64,000 nucleotides of DNA from Cyclobacteriaceae bacterium (GCA_016787665.1 JAEUUC010000002.1:124001-188000), one strand, 5' to 3'; shown: positions 50,527 through 60,641, counted from the first letter of the stretch. The notes: generated by a model from the sequence alone, not told the origin. A program made the numbers and translations.

Positions 50527-51963
50527 ATGACTAACCGCAGAGAATTTCTCAAGACGCTCGGCCTGGCCAGTGCCGCTTTCACCATATTACCTCGCCACGT
50601 ATTGGGCGGCCCCGGTTTCGTGGCACCCAGTGATACGCTCTACATCGCAGGTATTGGCGTGGGTGGTAAGGGCACCAGCGACCTCACCGGTTTTGCGGGC
50701 AGCCCGGATGGAAAAACCAAAGGCAGCCCGAATGCCAAAATCGCTTTCCTGTGTGATGTGGACGACAACATGGCCAAAGATTCTGTTCGCAACTTCCCGA
50801 GCGCTAGGTATTACAAAGATTTCCGCGTGATGCTTGAAAAAGAGAGCAAAGGAATTGATGCCGTGTCGGTCTCCACCCCTGACCACACCCATGCGGTGGC
50901 AGCTATGGCGGCCATGCAATTGGGTAAACACGTGTACGTACAAAAGCCACTCACCTACTCGATCTATGAGGCCCGCATAATGGCCGAGGCCGCAAACCAA
51001 TACCGGGTCGTTACGCAAATGGGTAACCAACATGCCTCCGACCCGCACGTGCGCGTGATTCGTGAGTGGATTAATGCCGGTTTGATTGGCGATGTGTTCA
51101 AAGTCACCGCCTGGACCAACCGGCCGGTGTGGCCCCAAGGCATCGCCACGCCATCCGGCAAACACAAAGTGCCCAAGCAACTTGATTGGGACTTGTGGCT
51201 CGGACCGGCCGCCAATGTCAAGTACAATCCGGCTTATCATCCGTTCAACTGGCGAGGCTGGTGGAATTTCGGTACCGGTGCGCTGGGCGATATGGCGTGC
51301 CATATCCTTGATCCGGTTTTCAAATCACTGCCGATTGACTTTCCTACCGAAGTCGAATGCTCGACTACCACGGAGTGGGCTGGCTTTTTCAAAGAGGCCG
51401 ACTATCCGGAAAGTTGCCCGGCTTCTTCAATCATCCACCTCAAGTTTCCACGGAAAGATGGAAAGGGCGATCTTAAACTAACCTGGATGGACGGAGGCCT
51501 GCTTCCCGAACGGCCGGAGGAATTGCTGCCCGAAGAAAAAATGGGCGACTGGGGTAATGGCTACATCTTTGAAGGAACGAAAGGTAAGCTGATGGGCAAC
51601 TACAATATTCCCCCCGTACTGTTGCCCACCTCGCGCATGAAAGAGGTCAGTTTACCGCCTGAAACAATTGCTCGTGTGCCTGAAGGTCATTATGTACAAT
51701 GGGTTAATGCGTGTCTTAAAGGCTACGGAAATGCCGAGGTAAGCTCACCCTTCGATTTTGCGGGGCCATTTACCGAAGCTGTACTCATGGGTAACCTGGC
51801 CATTCGCAGCTACCAAATGCGTAAACCGAATGCGGATGGCCGCGGATACACCTATCCCGGAAGGAAGAAATTGTTATGGGATGCTAAAAACATGAAGATC
51901 ACCAACTTTGACGAAGCTAATCAGTTTGTCAAGCGCGAGTACCGAAGCGGTTGGAAACTCTGA
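50527..51963 (+). CDS. Exported Gfo/Idh/MocA family oxidoreductase
   Basis: A 478-residue NAD(P)-dependent sugar oxidoreductase with a Tat signal (NRREFLKTLGLASAAF, residues 3-18). The Rossmann start is LYIAGIGVGGKGTSD, then CDVDDNMAKDS. The catalytic EKP-like motif reads VQKPLTYSIYEARIM (about residues 139-153). The C-terminal domain includes DWDLWLGPAA and FNWRGWWNFGTGALGDMACH. The last segment is found in the secreted glycoside-like Gfo/Idh proteins of Bacteroidota. It probably acts with the GMC/subunit-3 pair on glycosides; the substrate is unknown. Confidence 0.9.
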   Translation: MTNRREFLKTLGLASAAFTILPRHVLGGPGFVAPSDTLYIAGIGVGGKGTSDLTGFAGSPDGKTKGSPNAKIAFLCDVDDNMAKDSVRNFPSARYYKDFRVMLEKESKGIDAVSVSTPDHTHAVAAMAAMQLGKHVYVQKPLTYSIYEARIMAEAANQYRVVTQMGNQHASDPHVRVIREWINAGLIGDVFKVTAWTNRPVWPQGIATPSGKHKVPKQLDWDLWLGPAANVKYNPAYHPFNWRGWWNFGTGALGDMACHILDPVFKSLPIDFPTEVECSTTTEWAGFFKEADYPESCPASSIIHLKFPRKDGKGDLKLTWMDGGLLPERPEELLPEEKMGDWGNGYIFEGTKGKLMGNYNIPPVLLPTSRMKEVSLPPETIARVPEGHYVQWVNACLKGYGNAEVSSPFDFAGPFTEAVLMGNLAIRSYQMRKPNADGRGYTYPGRKKLLWDAKNMKITNFDEANQFVKREYRSGWKL

Positions 51964-51978
51964 CAACTAGAGTGCCTT

Positions 51979-52404
51979 ATGAAATCCGCCCGCGAGTTCT
52001 TTCATAAAATCAGCTACCTCCAATATCCGCTCATGTTAGTTGGATTGTATTGGATGGCGCGTCCGCTAATCAATAACCTGAATAACCTGTGGGCCGACTA
52101 TAACATGGCGCTCATTTTCTACGGGCTCGCCATCAGCCTGTCCACGCTTCAAGACACGACCAAAAGTCAAAACAAACTGTCGTTGAAAATCTGGCAGAGC
52201 CCACGTTATGCCAGGATATTCCTGACCTACATTGCCTTGTTGGCGCTCGTCATGTTAGGGCTCGGAATCTTTGGCGCAATGGCAACGCAATATTCCGCAT
52301 TAAACGAGATTTCGTTCGGCATTATCTCCCTTGGTATTGGTTTTGTTGGTGTGCTCAAAAGCGGTATTGAGATGGCCGAGCATCATCAAAAGACGAGCGA
52401 ATAG
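51979..52404 (+). CDS. Small membrane protein of unknown function
   Basis: A 141-residue protein with four hydrophobic helices (for example LQYPLMLVGLYWMARPLI, MALIFYGLAISLSTLQ, FLTYIALLALVMLGLGIFGA, IISLGIGFVGVLKSGIEMA). I do not recognise the family. It follows the Gfo/Idh gene by 15 bases on the same strand, so it is likely the last gene of that operon, and is convergent with the efflux operon. No function can be given. Confidence 0.75.
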   Translation: MKSAREFFHKISYLQYPLMLVGLYWMARPLINNLNNLWADYNMALIFYGLAISLSTLQDTTKSQNKLSLKIWQSPRYARIFLTYIALLALVMLGLGIFGAMATQYSALNEISFGIISLGIGFVGVLKSGIEMAEHHQKTSE

Positions 52405-52440
52405 GCTGCTTAACTTAACCCTTTGCCAAACTTGTCAGTA

Positions 52441-53895
52441 TCAGCGCCAACCGCCTCCCAGAGCCTTATAAAGATCAACATAGGCATGTAAGAACTCTTT
52501 GTTTGCCTCCGCGTATTGGATCTCGGCCTCCAATACATTTCTGCGTACCATCAACACCTCCAGGTAATTGGCATAGCCGGTCAGAAACAAGTCATTGGCA
52601 ATAACCGTAGCTGTCTTCAATTCCGCCACTTCCTGCTGCTTGAAGTCACCCACCCGCTGGTACCCCATCATCCGGTTGTAGAACGAACTTACCTCGCTTG
52701 CGCCCTGCAACACCGTTTGCTGGTAATTATAAAATGCCTGCTTCTTTTCTGCCGCCTGCATCCAGTATTCATTGCGGATGGCATTTCGGTTGAACAAGGG
52801 TGCGGTAAGTGAACCGGTTGCGGTGTAAGCCAAAGATGCCGGATTAAAGAAAAAGGACGGATTAAATCCATTTAACGCAACGAACCCCGAAAGATTCAAT
52901 CCGGGATAAAATGAGGCCCGAGCCGCCTTCAGCTGAGCTTCATTCGCTCGCAATTGTTGCTCGGCCTGCCGTATGTCGGGCCGGTTTTGAATGAGTTGGG
53001 CCGGCAGGCTTGTGGTTACCACCTCTAACTGGCTGGCAATGACTAACGTATCGGCACGGGGTATGCGTTGAGGAAAACGGCCGAGCAGAAAATTCAACTG
53101 GTTTTCGGTGGCCGTGGCCATTTGCACCAGCTCCGCTTCAATGGCTTTGGTTTGCAGAAGTTGAACTTGAAATTGTTTCACGGCTAACTCGTTTATCTGG
53201 CCGCTTTGTTTTTGAATGCCTACGATGTCAAGCGCTTGCTGTTGAAGTTCCTGGTTTTGGCGAACAATCTTGATCTCGTTATCAAGTGCAAGCAACTCGT
53301 AGTACAACCGGGCCACACCCGCCACCACATTGGTTTGCACGTGCTGGCGGCCAAACTGCGAGGACAAATAACGGGCTTGTGCTGCGCGCTTCCGGTTGCG
53401 CAGCTTCCCGGCAAAGCCGGCCTCCCAGCTCGTTTCCAGCCCGAGGAAGAGATCAGGCACCGGCCCCGGAATCCGTTGCTCTTCGGTAATGTTATTAGAT
53501 AAATTGGTGTCAAAGTTACCCACACCATCCACGGTATAATCGCCAAAGCGCGTGGTGCCCACCCCGGCTCTGGCGTTAACGGTCGGGAAAAACAACTGGC
53601 GGCTATACCTGAAACCCGCCTGCGCCTGATAGATCCGCTGCACCGCAACCTTGAGGTCGAGGTTGGTACGGATAGCCGTGTCAATAAGTGCCACCAGGTA
53701 TTGATCCTTGAAAAAATCCCGCCAGGCCGGAAGGTCCTGATCCGTTTGAACTGAATCAGGTATGTAGGCGAACGACTTGCTGGTGCGAAGCTGGTCGGTA
53801 CCGCTCAAATCCTGTGGCAACCGACAGGACGACAAAAGAGTTAACCCGATTATGCACGCAAAAGCAGGCCGGAACAAAATACTCGTGGATTTCAT
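52441..53895 (-). CDS. Outer-membrane efflux lipoprotein (TolC/NodT family)
   Basis: A 484-residue outer-membrane channel for the RND pump. A lipoprotein signal ends in LLSSC (about residue 24). The body has two copies of the OEP repeat; GLNLSGFVALNGFNP and the coiled-coil-like helices KQFQVQLLQTKAIEAELVQM and RNVLEAEIQYAEANKEFLHA are seen. The NodT class is indicated by the NRPDIRQAEQQLRANEAQLK segment. I use the ATG at 53895, one base after the pump gene stop; the longer frame upstream overlaps the pump gene. It is the last gene of the three-gene operon. Confidence 0.92.
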   Translation of the reverse strand: MKSTSILFRPAFACIIGLTLLSSCRLPQDLSGTDQLRTSKSFAYIPDSVQTDQDLPAWRDFFKDQYLVALIDTAIRTNLDLKVAVQRIYQAQAGFRYSRQLFFPTVNARAGVGTTRFGDYTVDGVGNFDTNLSNNITEEQRIPGPVPDLFLGLETSWEAGFAGKLRNRKRAAQARYLSSQFGRQHVQTNVVAGVARLYYELLALDNEIKIVRQNQELQQQALDIVGIQKQSGQINELAVKQFQVQLLQTKAIEAELVQMATATENQLNFLLGRFPQRIPRADTLVIASQLEVVTTSLPAQLIQNRPDIRQAEQQLRANEAQLKAARASFYPGLNLSGFVALNGFNPSFFFNPASLAYTATGSLTAPLFNRNAIRNEYWMQAAEKKQAFYNYQQTVLQGASEVSSFYNRMMGYQRVGDFKQQEVAELKTATVIANDLFLTGYANYLEVLMVRRNVLEAEIQYAEANKEFLHAYVDLYKALGGGWR

Positions 53896-53896
53896 A

Positions 53897-56800
53897 TTAC
53901 TCCAGTTCTGACAGTGGCTTCTCTTCCCGGTTCGTTTCAATGATATTGCCGGAAGCAATTTTCTCCTTAATGGTGGCAAACAAAAAGTACAGGCCGGGTA
54001 TCACGATGATTCCAAAAACAGTACCGACCAGCATACCCCCGGCCGCGGACGTCCCAATCGATCGGTTGCCAAGCTGACCAGGGCCCGATGCAATGACGAG
54101 CGGAATCAACCCTGCGATGAAAGCAAATGAAGTCATGATAATCGGGCGAAAGCGCGCGGCCGCGCCTTCGATTGTGGCATCCAGTATGCTTGCCCCTTGC
54201 TTATACTTCAGTATCGCAAACTCCACAATCAGGATCGCATTCTTACCCAACAGCCCCACCAGCATGATAAGCGAAACCTGTGCATAGATGTTGTTTTCCA
54301 AACCGAGTACCTTGAGGAAGAAAAACGCCCCGAATATTCCGGTGGGCAACGATAGAATGACCGGCATGGGCAGCAGAAAACTCTCATATTGCGCGGCCAA
54401 CAACAGATACACAAACACCAGACAGATTATAAAAATGAAAACCGCCTGGTTGCCCGACAATATTTCTTCGCGGGTAATGCCTGACCACTCGTACGTAAAT
54501 CCGCGCGGCAGCTTTTTGGCAATCTCCTCTACTGCGCGAATGGCCTCCCCACTGCTGTACCCGGCAGCAGCAGAACCGTTGATCATGATCGCATTAAACA
54601 TGTTGTACCGGGTAATCTGCTCCGCACCAAACACGCGCTCCATGCGTATGAACATACCGTACTGCACCATTTCACCCCGGTTGTTTTTTACGTAGAGCTT
54701 TAAAATATCTTCGGGCTTCTCTCGATACTCAGGCCCTGCCTGCACCATTACCTTGTACATCTGTCCAAAGCGAACAAAATTGCTGGCATAGTAGCTGCCC
54801 ACCAGCGTTTGCAGGGCATCCATAGCCGTGGCCACACTCACATCCTTCTTGGCTGCCATTTGGTAATCCACGTGAATCAGGTACTGTGGAAAGCTGGGGT
54901 CAAAACTGGTAAATGCATTGTCGATCTCAGGTCGCTTCTTCATTTCTTCGATAACCTTGGTAGCCACGTCATCCAGTTGGTTGAGATTTCCACTACCGGT
55001 TTTATCAATTAATCGAAACTCGAAACCACTCGTGTTACCGAAGCCAGGCACGGTTGATGGGGGGAAGAATTCAATGACGGCATCATCAATTACGCGAGTC
55101 TGCTTCTCCAGCACCTCAATCAGCTCATTAACGGACTCCTCGCGCTCATCCCACGGTTTGAGGTTGATCATGGCCATACCAAATGATGCTCCGGCCGACT
55201 CGGTGATCAGGCTGTAGCCGCCAAGCGTAGAAATATTTTCCACTGCCGGCAGTTGCCTGGCAATGGTGTTGATTTGATCCAGCACCTTTCCGGTACGCTC
55301 AACCGTTGAACCGGGTGGTGTGGTTACGTTAACGTAAATGACACCCTGATCTTCGGTTGGGATAAAACCTGTTGGCAACACCTGACTAATGCCCCAAACC
55401 GCTGCAGCAAAAACCAGCGTGAAGCCAATCGTCAAACGCTTGCTGGACGAGTATCGTCTCACCAGGCCTTTGTAGGCGCTCTCCAAACGGTCGTAACCTC
55501 TGTTGAAGGAATTGAAAAATCGCTGTAAAAAAGGGTGAAAACTCCCATGCGTTGGTTTCAGAATGATCGCGCAAAGGGCCGGGGTAAGCGTAAGGGCGTT
55601 GATACCGGAGATAAAAATGGCGATTGCCAGCGTAATCGAAAACTGCCGGTAAAAAACCCCTACCGGGCCAGACAAAAACGCCACCGGAATAAATACTGCG
55701 GACATGACCAATGTAATCGCAATAACAGCCCCGGCAATCTCATGCATGGACTTGATGGTGGCTTCCATTGGTGGAAGATGTTCCTCATTCATTTTGGCAT
55801 GAATGGCTTCAACCACTACAATCGCATTGTCCACCACAATACCAATGGCCAGCACGAGGGCAAAAAGCGTGAGCAAATTGATCGAAAAGCCGAGCACCTG
55901 CATGAAGGCAAACGTACCGATGATGGCCACGGGCACGGCAAGGGCGGGAATCAAGGTTGAGCGAAAATCCTGCAGAAAGATGAACACCACCAAGGACACC
56001 AGGATAAAAGCCTCAATCAGGGTTTTGACGACCTCGCTGATTGACGCATCAAGAAAGCGAGAAACATCGTAGGCATAATTGAACTTCATTTTCGGAGGAA
56101 AGGCCGAAGCCTCTAGTTCCTGCATTCTCCTTTTTACATTGGCAATCACCTCACTGGCATTAGAGCCGGGGCGCTGCTTAATCATAATCGAGGCCGAGGG
56201 CTGACCATCCGTCTTCGAGTCCATGTGATAACTGAATGAACCAAATTCGACATCGGCCACATCGCTGAGCTTTAGGAGAGAACCATCGCTATTTGATTTG
56301 ATGATGATATTCTCATACTGCTCTACATCTATGAACTTACCGGTATACTTGAGCACATACTGCAGCGCTTGTGCCTGCTTGTCCGAGCTCTCGCCTGTCT
56401 TGCCCGGTGCCGCTTCCACATTTTGACCGCGAATGGCCGCAATCACTTCATCCGTTGAAACGCGGTAAGCGGCTAACTTCTCCGGCTGCAACCACACGCG
56501 CATGGAGTAATCCCGCGAGCCCATGATCTCCGCATAACCCACGCCATCAATGCGCTTGAGCTCAGGCAGCACGTTGATATCTGCGAAATTGTAAACGAAC
56601 TTTTCATCAGCCGCCTCATCCTCGCTGAACAGATTCAGGTAAAGAAGCATGCTGTTAACCTCTTTCTCGGTCTGCACACCAGCTTTGATTACCTCCTCAG
56701 GCAATTCATCCAGCACCGTGCTTACGCGGTTTTGCACGTTAACGGCCGCCACATCCGGGTCAGTTCCAACCCGAAAGAACACGGTGATAATCGTTGTACC

Positions 56801-57055
56801 GTTGTTACTGGAGACGGACGACATGTACATCATACCAGGCACGCCATTGATAGCGCGTTCAATAGGTGTGGCTACGGCCTTAGCACAAACCTCAGCATTG
56901 GCCCCGGTATACTTCGCAGTAACCGTCACCGATGGCGGCACAATTTCGGGAAACTGGGTAACCGGCAACGAAAACAAAGCCAACAAACCCAGCAGGGTGA
57001 TCATAATCGAGATCACCAACGACAAAATCGGGCGTTGAATGAAGGTATTGAGCAT
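53897..57055 (-). CDS. RND efflux pump, inner-membrane transporter (HAE1 family)
   Basis: A 1052-residue trimeric proton-driven drug exporter of the AcrB type with 12 transmembrane helices and two large periplasmic loops. The N terminus (FIQRPILSLVISIMITLLG) and ATPIERAINGVPGMMYMSS match HAE1 pumps. The proton-relay motif in helix 4 reads GIVVDNAIVVVE (about residues 403-414), with Asn where AcrB has its second Asp. This form is, as I recall, not rare in Bacteroidota. The later GLLGKNAILIVEFA carries the conserved relay lysine. It lies between the membrane-fusion and outer-membrane genes. Confidence 0.96.
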   Translation of the reverse strand: MLNTFIQRPILSLVISIMITLLGLLALFSLPVTQFPEIVPPSVTVTAKYTGANAEVCAKAVATPIERAINGVPGMMYMSSVSSNNGTTIITVFFRVGTDPDVAAVNVQNRVSTVLDELPEEVIKAGVQTEKEVNSMLLYLNLFSEDEAADEKFVYNFADINVLPELKRIDGVGYAEIMGSRDYSMRVWLQPEKLAAYRVSTDEVIAAIRGQNVEAAPGKTGESSDKQAQALQYVLKYTGKFIDVEQYENIIIKSNSDGSLLKLSDVADVEFGSFSYHMDSKTDGQPSASIMIKQRPGSNASEVIANVKRRMQELEASAFPPKMKFNYAYDVSRFLDASISEVVKTLIEAFILVSLVVFIFLQDFRSTLIPALAVPVAIIGTFAFMQVLGFSINLLTLFALVLAIGIVVDNAIVVVEAIHAKMNEEHLPPMEATIKSMHEIAGAVIAITLVMSAVFIPVAFLSGPVGVFYRQFSITLAIAIFISGINALTLTPALCAIILKPTHGSFHPFLQRFFNSFNRGYDRLESAYKGLVRRYSSSKRLTIGFTLVFAAAVWGISQVLPTGFIPTEDQGVIYVNVTTPPGSTVERTGKVLDQINTIARQLPAVENISTLGGYSLITESAGASFGMAMINLKPWDEREESVNELIEVLEKQTRVIDDAVIEFFPPSTVPGFGNTSGFEFRLIDKTGSGNLNQLDDVATKVIEEMKKRPEIDNAFTSFDPSFPQYLIHVDYQMAAKKDVSVATAMDALQTLVGSYYASNFVRFGQMYKVMVQAGPEYREKPEDILKLYVKNNRGEMVQYGMFIRMERVFGAEQITRYNMFNAIMINGSAAAGYSSGEAIRAVEEIAKKLPRGFTYEWSGITREEILSGNQAVFIFIICLVFVYLLLAAQYESFLLPMPVILSLPTGIFGAFFFLKVLGLENNIYAQVSLIMLVGLLGKNAILIVEFAILKYKQGASILDATIEGAAARFRPIIMTSFAFIAGLIPLVIASGPGQLGNRSIGTSAAGGMLVGTVFGIIVIPGLYFLFATIKEKIASGNIIETNREEKPLSELE

Positions 57056-57059
57056 GGAA

Positions 57060-58220
57060 TTATGGTGTTAGTCGATTGTCCTTAAGCAGTTGCTCCTGTG
57101 TAATCAACTTCGGCACTATCACCATGCCCTCGCGAATATTCTGTATGCCTTCGTAAACGATCTGATCACTCTCGTTCAAACCCTTGCCCACCAGGTAATA
57201 ATCACCCACCCGGGCAACGGGCGTAAAACTTTTCATAGTCACCGTCTGATTGTCATTCAGCAGGAACACGTAATTTTTATCCTGAATCTCTACAGCCGAC
57301 TTCTGCGGTATCAGCAGGGCATTAGCGCGTACATCTTGCAACAAGATCTTACCGGTAGAGCCGTGCTTGAGTAAATGCTGAGGATTCCGAAACCGGGCTC
57401 GCAACGCAATAGCACCCGTCCCCTCTTCAAACTCACTCTCCATCGTTTCGATTCGGCCCTTCAAGGGGTAGGGATCTCCATCGGCCAGGATCAGTTCGAC
57501 ATTTGACAGAAAAGAAGAATCGGTTCCCCTCTTACGCCTGAAGTTCTCCAGGTACTCCACCTCCGAAACATGAAAGTACGCGTTAACGGTTTCAATATCC
57601 GACAGCGTGGTGAGCAACGTACCTTCCGAAATGAGGCTGCCCACTTTGAACGGGATCCGGTCAATAACACCATTAAACGGAGAACGAATGCTGGTATTCG
57701 CCAATTTGATGGCAGCTGCCGTTTCCTCTGCCCTGGCCTGCTCGATTCTCGACCTGGCAATTTCAAGTTTTGCATCGGCCAGGTCTAACTCCGTTTTCGT
57801 TACTACGTTTCGGTTAACCAGTAACTTTACACGCTCCAGTTCTACCGTTGCCGATTTCGCTTCAGCCTCAGCAGCAATCAGGTTCGCGCGTGCCCGGGTC
57901 AGTTCAGCTTTGTATTCAGCATCATTGATTTGAAAAAGGAGTTGGCCTTTTCGCACCTCTTTCCCCTCATCAACTAAAATTTCTTCGAGGTAGCCCTCCA
58001 CGCGCGCCCGAATTTCCACGTTCTGCCGCGCCTGGATGTTGGCCACGTATTCCAGGGGGATATTGACATCCCGGCTAAATACTTTGACCACCGGGTATTC
58101 CTCGGGCTGGGGTAATTGGTCGGCATTCCGGTTTCCCTGACAGCCCACCATGGCCGCCAGCGGTAAAGCCAGTGCCACAATATTCCGCAAAGAGGGTGCT
58201 ACACTTAGGACTGAAATCAT
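57060..58220 (-). CDS. RND efflux periplasmic adaptor (membrane-fusion protein)
   Basis: A 386-residue adaptor linking pump and channel. A lipoprotein signal ends in AAMVGC (about residue 27). The lipoyl halves YVANIQARQNVEIRARVEGY and GVIDRIPFKVGSLISEG flank a helical hairpin (RARANLIAAEAEAKSATVEL). The beta-barrel and membrane-proximal domains follow. It is the first gene of the operon, starting five bases before the pump gene. The 213 bases upstream to the divergent GH97 gene contain no recognised operator. Confidence 0.94.
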   Translation of the reverse strand: MISVLSVAPSLRNIVALALPLAAMVGCQGNRNADQLPQPEEYPVVKVFSRDVNIPLEYVANIQARQNVEIRARVEGYLEEILVDEGKEVRKGQLLFQINDAEYKAELTRARANLIAAEAEAKSATVELERVKLLVNRNVVTKTELDLADAKLEIARSRIEQARAEETAAAIKLANTSIRSPFNGVIDRIPFKVGSLISEGTLLTTLSDIETVNAYFHVSEVEYLENFRRKRGTDSSFLSNVELILADGDPYPLKGRIETMESEFEEGTGAIALRARFRNPQHLLKHGSTGKILLQDVRANALLIPQKSAVEIQDKNYVFLLNDNQTVTMKSFTPVARVGDYYLVGKGLNESDQIVYEGIQNIREGMVIVPKLITQEQLLKDNRLTP

Positions 58221-58408
58221 TTGGAATCAAAAAATAGGGCCGCAAGTTGCATGCGAGCATCCAAAAAACAGCCTCAAAATGTGTTTGTTCAATGTACGGG
58301 TTTGAATTTTGCAGTCAATTGGTTGTCGCGATAAACAATCGGGCGGGTTTACGATGGTGAAGGCCACGTGACTGACCAATCTCATTGTTTTTGCCGCAGG
58401 CCTGCCAC

Positions 58409-58416
58409 TAGTTTCG
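58409..58416 (+). promoter_or_regulatory. Probable -7 element of the GH97 promoter
   Basis: TAGTTTCG, identical to the element before cysS, sits 17 bases before the ATG at 58434. TTG at 58385-58387 lies 21 bases upstream of it and could be the -33 element. The rest of 58221-58433 shows no other signal I can name. Confidence 0.4.
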
Positions 58417-58433
58417 TGCACAAAGTATAATCT

Positions 58434-60581
58434 ATGAAACCGCTTCTGTTTGTAATAGCACTATCGTGTATGGCGACCGGTACATTCGCTCAATCGATTC
58501 AATCGCCAAACGGCCGGCATACTGTTGCGTTTCAATTGACCCCAGCGGGCGAGCCTACCTACCAATTGACCATCGATGGCAAGCCGGTAGTCAAGCCGGG
58601 TAAACTGGGGCTATCCATTCAGAACTTACCCGCGCTGACTCGCGATTTCAAAATCGAAAAAACCGATACGTCAACCTCATCAACCGTATGGAAACCCGCG
58701 TACGGAGAGGTTCGGGAAATAAAAGACCACCACCGCGAACTGGCCGTGCATCTCCGCCACGTTTCCAACGTAAGCCTGATCCTACGCTTCCGGGTTTTTA
58801 ATGATGGATTGGGATTTCGCTACGAGATCCCCGCGCAGCCGAACCTGACCTACTTCATTGTAACCGATGAGCACACGGAATTCCGCCTGAACGGCAACCA
58901 CAAAGCCTTTTGGATTCCAGGTGACTATGACACCAACAAATATCCGTACTCAACTACGCTGCTTTCAGAAGTGGATGCCCTCACCGTGTCAAACCGCCAC
59001 ACCGAGATTGGTACACGCTCACCCATCGGAAAAAATTATGTGCAAACGCCACTGATGATGCATTCGGGCGATGGCTTGTACATCAACATTCATGAAGCCG
59101 CCCTGGTCGACTATTCCGCCATGCAACTTCAAGTCGATCAACAGAACTTTACGCTCACCAGCCATTTGGTTCCGGATGCCGTGGGAAACAAAGCCTATGT
59201 GCGCACACCGTTTAAAACACCTTGGCGCACGATTTTGGTCAGTAACAAGGCTGTTGATCTTCTGAACTCGAAGACTATTCTCAACTTAAACGAACCATCA
59301 AAAATCACCGACACGAATTGGATCAAACCGCAAAAATTTGTTGGCGTTTGGTGGGAAATGCACATTGGCACCGCCACGTGGGATTATGCCGGCACGCAAG
59401 ACATGTACAGCCCCGAGATTCTTTCCAACCTGAAACCGACCGGTAAGCATGGCGCCACCACAGCCAACACCAAGCGCTACATCGACTTTGCCGCCCGTCA
59501 TGGTTTTGATGGCGTTTTAATCGAAGGCTGGAACACCGGCTGGGAAGATTGGTTTGGCAAATGGAAAGAAGATGTGTTTGACTTTGTTACGCCCTACCCT
59601 GACTTTGATGTAGCCGAGTTGAAGCGATATGCCGCTTCAAAAGATGTAAAGTTGATCATGCATCACGAGACTTCCGGATCGGTTACCAACTACGAGCGCA
59701 GAATGCAGGATGCCTACCGGTTCATGAAGGAAAATGGATACGAAACTGTAAAAACAGGTTATGTCGGCCGCATCATACCCCGTGGCGAACACCACGATGG
59801 TCAATGGATGGTCAACCACTATAACCGGGTGGCGCAGGCATTGGCCGACCAAAAAATAATGTTAGATGCCCACGAGCCGGTCCCGCCTACAGGTTTACAT
59901 CGCACCTACCCCAATTGGATGGCCTCGGAAGCGGCACGCGGTAATGAGTTTAACGCGTGGAGTGTGGGCAATCCGCCTGAGCACGAAACCATTCTTCCAT
60001 TCACGCGATTACTCGGTGGCCCGATGGACTACACCCCCGGCATCTTTGAAATCAAAATGAGTGCGTACAAGCCGGGCACGGCCTTCCAGGTTCACACTAC
60101 CCTGGCCAAGCAACTGGCACTTTATGTCACGATGTATAGCCCTTTGCAGATGGTAGCCGATTTACCGGAAAACTATGAATCGCGGCCCGATGCCTTTCAA
60201 TTCATCAAAGATGTTCCGGTTGACTGGGACGATTCCCGGGTGTTGGCTGCGGAGCCGGGCGATTATATCATTACCGCGCGTAAGGGAAAAGGAGAAAACA
60301 CCTGGTACGTGGGGGCTGTCACAGACGAAGAAAAACGCGCGGTGCCCATCAACTTTGATTTTCTCAATCCCCGACAAGATTACCTGGTGACGCTGTATGC
60401 TGATGCCCTGGATGCGCACTGGAAAGATAACCCCATGAACTATACCATCCAGCAGTTCCTGGTCACCCACAACAGCATTGTAAAAGTGATACTGGCAGCC
60501 GGGGGTGGTGCCGCCCTGAAGATCAAACCAGCTACCGAAGAGGAGAAAAAACGGGTGAAACGGTATCGCGAACGCAGGTAG
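58434..60581 (+). CDS. Glycoside hydrolase family 97 (SusB-like)
   Basis: A 715-residue exported alpha-glycosidase. A signal peptide (MKPLLFVIALSCMATGTFAQ) is followed by the N-terminal beta-sandwich (QSPNGRHTVAFQLTPAGEP), a central TIM barrel and a C-terminal all-beta domain. Barrel motifs are FWIPGDYDTNKYPY, GFDGVLIEGWNTGWEDW, LIMHHETSGSVTNYE, MLDAHEPVPPTGLHRTYPNW and RGNEFNAW. The Glu residues of HHETSG, AHEPVPPTG and NEF correspond to the calcium and catalytic glutamates of inverting SusB-type GH97 enzymes. A retaining enzyme would have Asp in place of the base, which is not seen here. It stands alone, with its own terminator. Confidence 0.94.
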   Translation: MKPLLFVIALSCMATGTFAQSIQSPNGRHTVAFQLTPAGEPTYQLTIDGKPVVKPGKLGLSIQNLPALTRDFKIEKTDTSTSSTVWKPAYGEVREIKDHHRELAVHLRHVSNVSLILRFRVFNDGLGFRYEIPAQPNLTYFIVTDEHTEFRLNGNHKAFWIPGDYDTNKYPYSTTLLSEVDALTVSNRHTEIGTRSPIGKNYVQTPLMMHSGDGLYINIHEAALVDYSAMQLQVDQQNFTLTSHLVPDAVGNKAYVRTPFKTPWRTILVSNKAVDLLNSKTILNLNEPSKITDTNWIKPQKFVGVWWEMHIGTATWDYAGTQDMYSPEILSNLKPTGKHGATTANTKRYIDFAARHGFDGVLIEGWNTGWEDWFGKWKEDVFDFVTPYPDFDVAELKRYAASKDVKLIMHHETSGSVTNYERRMQDAYRFMKENGYETVKTGYVGRIIPRGEHHDGQWMVNHYNRVAQALADQKIMLDAHEPVPPTGLHRTYPNWMASEAARGNEFNAWSVGNPPEHETILPFTRLLGGPMDYTPGIFEIKMSAYKPGTAFQVHTTLAKQLALYVTMYSPLQMVADLPENYESRPDAFQFIKDVPVDWDDSRVLAAEPGDYIITARKGKGENTWYVGAVTDEEKRAVPINFDFLNPRQDYLVTLYADALDAHWKDNPMNYTIQQFLVTHNSIVKVILAAGGGAALKIKPATEEEKKRVKRYRERR

Positions 60582-60604
60582 ACCTGCCACGCCCCGAGCC
60601 TGAA

Positions 60605-60641
60605 TAATGGGGTGGGTTCACCCCTTTATTGTTTATTTTTG
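60605..60641 (+). terminator. Terminator after GH97, overlapping the next gene's -7 element
   Basis: GGGGTG (60609-60614), loop GGTT, CACCCC (60619-60624), then TTTATTGTTTATTTTTG. The T-rich tail ends in TATTTTTG (60634-60641), an exact TAnnTTTG -7 element 19 bases before the ACMSD ATG, so the same stretch probably ends one transcript and starts the next. Confidence 0.75.

Noticed and set aside
47897-58256. Shared TTGCATGCGAG string at 47897 and 58246
   Set aside because: An 11-base match containing the palindrome GCATGC in two spacers can arise by chance; the flanks do not align.
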